This document shows positions 60,613 to 64,000 of a stretch of DNA of 64,000 bases, in pieces. The notes beneath the pieces are model-generated. The model had not been told where the DNA came from and did not search any database. It saw nothing but the letters and a program-made list of their open reading frames with translations. Position 1 is the stretch's first letter. Every line of letters starts with the position of its first letter. The DNA comes from Mesorhizobium norvegicum (GTDB lineage: Bacteria > Pseudomonadota > Alphaproteobacteria > Rhizobiales > Rhizobiaceae), in contig NZ_SMYZ01000047.1 of the NCBI RefSeq assembly GCF_004919685.1, forward strand, positions 62,001-126,000, read 5' to 3'. The translations under genes and the position numbers were made by a program.

Positions 60613-61287
60613 ATGAAGATTCTCGTCATAGAAGACGATCGCGAGGCTGCGGATTACTTGCAGAAAGCCTTTACCGAGGTCGGTCACACCGCGCATGTCG
60701 CCGGTGACGGCGAAACCGGCTTCGCGCTCGCCGATGCCGGCGACTACGACGTGATGGTCATCGACCGGATGATGCCGCGCCGCGACGGCCTGTCGGTCAT
60801 TGCCGGTCTGAGATCCAGGGGCAACACGACGCCGGTGCTGATCCTGTCGGCGCTCGGCGAGGTCGATGACCGGGTCACCGGCCTGCGCGCCGGCGGCGAC
60901 GACTATCTGACCAAGCCTTATGCCTTTTCCGAGCTTCTGGCTCGCGTCGAGGTGCTAAACCGCCGCGCCAGCGCCAAGGAAGCGGAAACCGTCTACCGCG
61001 TCGGCGATCTCGAACTCGACAGGCTGTCGCATTCGGTCCGTCGCGCGGCGCGTGAGATCACGCTGCAGCCGCGTGAATTCCGCCTGCTGGAGTATCTGAT
61101 GCGGCATGCCGGCCAGGTGGTGACGCGCACCATGCTGCTCGAAAATGTCTGGGACTATCATTTCGATCCGCAGACCAATGTCATCGACGTCCATGTCTCG
61201 CGGCTGCGCGGCAAGATCGAGAAGGGCTTCGACAAGCCCATCCTGCATACGGTTCGCGGTGCCGGCTATATGCTGAAGGGCGGCTAG
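60613..61287 (+). CDS. OmpR-family response regulator
   Basis: A 224-residue response regulator with phospho-acceptor Asp51 (VMVIDRMMPRRDG), Lys in LTKPYAF and an OmpR-type winged helix (VIDVHVSRLRGKIEKGF). ATG 60613 is the family start; upstream in-frame codons are not conserved in type. It pairs with the histidine kinase at 61397, but a 109-base palindromic repeat separates the two genes. The neighbouring degP suggests an envelope-stress role; not proven. Confidence 0.9.
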   Translation: MKILVIEDDREAADYLQKAFTEVGHTAHVAGDGETGFALADAGDYDVMVIDRMMPRRDGLSVIAGLRSRGNTTPVLILSALGEVDDRVTGLRAGGDDYLTKPYAFSELLARVEVLNRRASAKEAETVYRVGDLELDRLSHSVRRAAREITLQPREFRLLEYLMRHAGQVVTRTMLLENVWDYHFDPQTNVIDVHVSRLRGKIEKGFDKPILHTVRGAGYMLKGG

Positions 61288-61388
61288 AGCATGATCCCGA
61301 AAAGTGGGAACCGGTTTTCGGAAAAGATCATGCTCCAACAAAGAGCTAGATCGGCATGACGATTCGACCAAACGCCATGCTGATCTAG
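61287..61388. repeat. Modular palindromic repeat between regulator and kinase genes
   Basis: Module 1: GAGCATGATC (61287-61296) and GATCATGCTC (61326-61335), with an inner CCGAAAA/TTTTCGG stem. The left arm begins at the last base of the upstream TAG stop. The linker CAACAAAGAGCTAGA matches that at 26912-26930. Module 2: CTAGATCGGCATG (61346-61358) and CATGCTGATCTAG (61376-61388), 12 of 13 paired. Confidence 0.75.
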
Positions 61389-61396
61389 GCAGCAGC

Positions 61397-62874
61397 ATGG
61401 CTCTTTCCGTGCCAGCCATCATGAAGACGACGGCAGCGCGGCTTTCGGCGCTATACCTCCTGCTCTTCGCGCTCTGCGCGGTGGCGCTCGTCTTCTACAT
61501 GACCTCGCTGTCGGCGCGCATGCTGACGGCGCAGACGCAGGAGACCATCAACGACGAGGTGCTCGGCCTTGCCCGCGCCTATCAGCGCGGTGGCCTGCCG
61601 ATCCTGGTGCGCGTGGTGGAACAGCGTTCCCGCCAGCCCGGCGCCAACCTCTATCTGATCGCCGACGCCAACGGCCAGATCCTGACCGGCAACGTGCAGA
61701 GCCTGGAGCCGGGCGTTCTCGAAAACGAAGGCTGGACCAACAGCCCGTTCTCCTATCAGCGCTTTGGCGAGGGAGAGCTCGAGCGTCTGCGCAATCTGCC
61801 CGCCGAGCAGGGTACCACCACCCAACCCGAGCAGAGCGACGCGCAGGCGCAGGGCGAAAAGGGTCACAACGCCATTGCGCTGGTGCTGCGGCTGCCGAAC
61901 CAGATGATCATGCTGGTCGGCCGCGACCTCGGCGAGCCGGAGCGGTTCCGCGCCGTCATCCGCCGCGCGCTGATGCTGGCGCTCGGCATGATGGGGCTTG
62001 GCGGATTGCTGATCTGGTTCTTTGTCGGCCGCGCCGCGCTAAAGCGCATCGACAGCGTGTCGGAAGCCAGCCGCCGCATCATGGGCGGCGACCTGTCGGG
62101 CCGGCTACCGGTCACCGGCGCCGGTGACGAGTTCGACCGGCTCTCCGAAAACCTCAATTCCATGCTGGCCAGGATTGCGACGCTCAACGAAGGCCTGAAG
62201 CAGGTTTCCGACAACATCGCGCATGATCTGAAGACGCCGCTGACCCGGTTGCGCAACCGGGCCGAAGCGACGCTTTCGGGCAAGCACAAGACATCAGACT
62301 ACCGGCAGGCGCTGGAAGGCACCATCGCCGAGTCCGACCAACTGATAAGAACCTTCAACGCCATATTGATGATCTCCCGGCTGGAGGCTGGCTACTCGTC
62401 GGAGAACACCAACCGCGTCGATCTTGCGGAAGCCGTGCGCGATGTCGTCGAGCTCTATGAGCCGGTGGCGGAGGAGGCGGGCGTCTCGCTGGAGGCGGAT
62501 GTCCGGGAGGCGACCTTCGTCAACGGCAACCGCGAACTGATCGGCCAGGCGCTGTCGAACATCGTCGACAACGCCATCAAATATTCGACCGACGCCACCG
62601 CCCAGCCGGCCGTGCGCGTGGCCCTTGAGCGGACCGGTGCGGACGTTCGGCTGTCGGTTACCGACAATGGCCACGGCATTCCAGATGATGGCGACCGCGC
62701 CCGCGCCACGGAACGTTTCGTGCGGCTGGAGAAAAGCCGTTCGCAGCCGGGGTCCGGCCTTGGCCTCAGCCTCGCCAAGGCAGTCATGACGTTCCACAAT
62801 GGCCGGCTTGATCTCTTGCCTGGCAATCCCGGACTATCCGTGGTCATGAGTTTCCAGGCACGGGAGGATCACTG

Positions 62875-62875
<1 letters not shown>
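61397..62875 (+). CDS. Sensor histidine kinase
   Basis: A 492-residue kinase. N-terminal membrane segment (about residues 17-38), a periplasmic domain, a second membrane segment (about 193-213), HAMP, HisKA with His276 (NIAHDLKTPLTRLRNRAE), and HATPase (NIVDNAIKYS, DNGHGI, GSGLGLSLAKAV). ATG 61397 or 61421 could be the start. Cognate to the response regulator upstream. Its stop overlaps the glnE ATG. Confidence 0.88.

Positions 62876-64000
<1,125 letters not shown>

Overview
The window reads as a stretch of the main chromosome of a high-GC alphaproteobacterium of the order Rhizobiales, most like Mesorhizobium. The evidence is the combination of a betI-betC choline-sulfate operon, a MucR/Ros regulator, a feuP-feuQ two-component system directly upstream of a cycHJKL cytochrome c maturation operon, then degP, a second two-component pair and glnE (an order I associate with rhizobia), many solute-uptake and catabolic operons, and short palindromic intergenic repeats of the rhizobial type. 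No tRNA, rRNA, CRISPR array, complete insertion sequence or prophage was seen. The assignment to genus is inference.

Layout. 1-4.6 kb: choline-sulfate use (betI, betC, and the start of a third gene), a divergent SCP2-type thiolase and an R. etli-type L-asparaginase. 4.6-7.6 kb: a Tat-exported beta-helix protein, a Gre-type factor, a Doc/AbrB toxin-antitoxin pair with a readable promoter and repeated operator, and a long inverted-repeat element. 7.6-11.1 kb: two-subunit methylmalonyl-CoA mutase. 11.4-19.3 kb: HerA-like ATPase, L,D-transpeptidase, haloacid dehalogenase, branched-chain-type aminotransferase, superoxide dismutase, two c-type cytochromes, a SET-domain protein and a LysE exporter. 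19.3-28.8 kb: oligopeptidase B, MucR, SufE, a DivJ/PleC-type histidine kinase overlapping a peptidoglycan-binding protein, and DUF1491 and DUF2336 proteins. 28.8-34 kb: DUF1254/DUF1214 pair, class A penicillin-binding protein, berberine-bridge-type flavoprotein.

34.2-50.5 kb is an accessory catabolic region. One block has an AbgB-like M20 amidohydrolase and an arginine-deiminase/DDAH-like hydrolase, divergent from a LysR regulator and a polyamine/opine-type ABC transporter. A second block has a GntR regulator, a ribose-type ABC importer and an AldA-type aldehyde dehydrogenase, divergent from an amidase. Between them lies a short-chain dehydrogenase whose catalytic lysine position is serine and whose surroundings look compositionally foreign.

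50.7-64 kb: an orphan DUF3168 (gene-transfer-agent/phage-type) gene, then the conserved core: a small secreted FeuN-like protein, feuP, feuQ, a lipoprotein, ccmI-ccmE-ccmF-ccmH (cycHJKL), degP, an OmpR/HK pair split by a palindromic repeat, and the first 375 codons of glnE, which runs off the end. Together these serve envelope homeostasis, haem-protein assembly and nitrogen control.

The best candidates for new biology are the guanidino-compound/amide catabolic block (34.2-41.8 kb), the SDR lacking its lysine, the large inverted-repeat element at 7.3-7.5 kb, the modular palindromic repeats, the Doc/AbrB operator, the FeuN candidate and the orphan DUF3168 gene.
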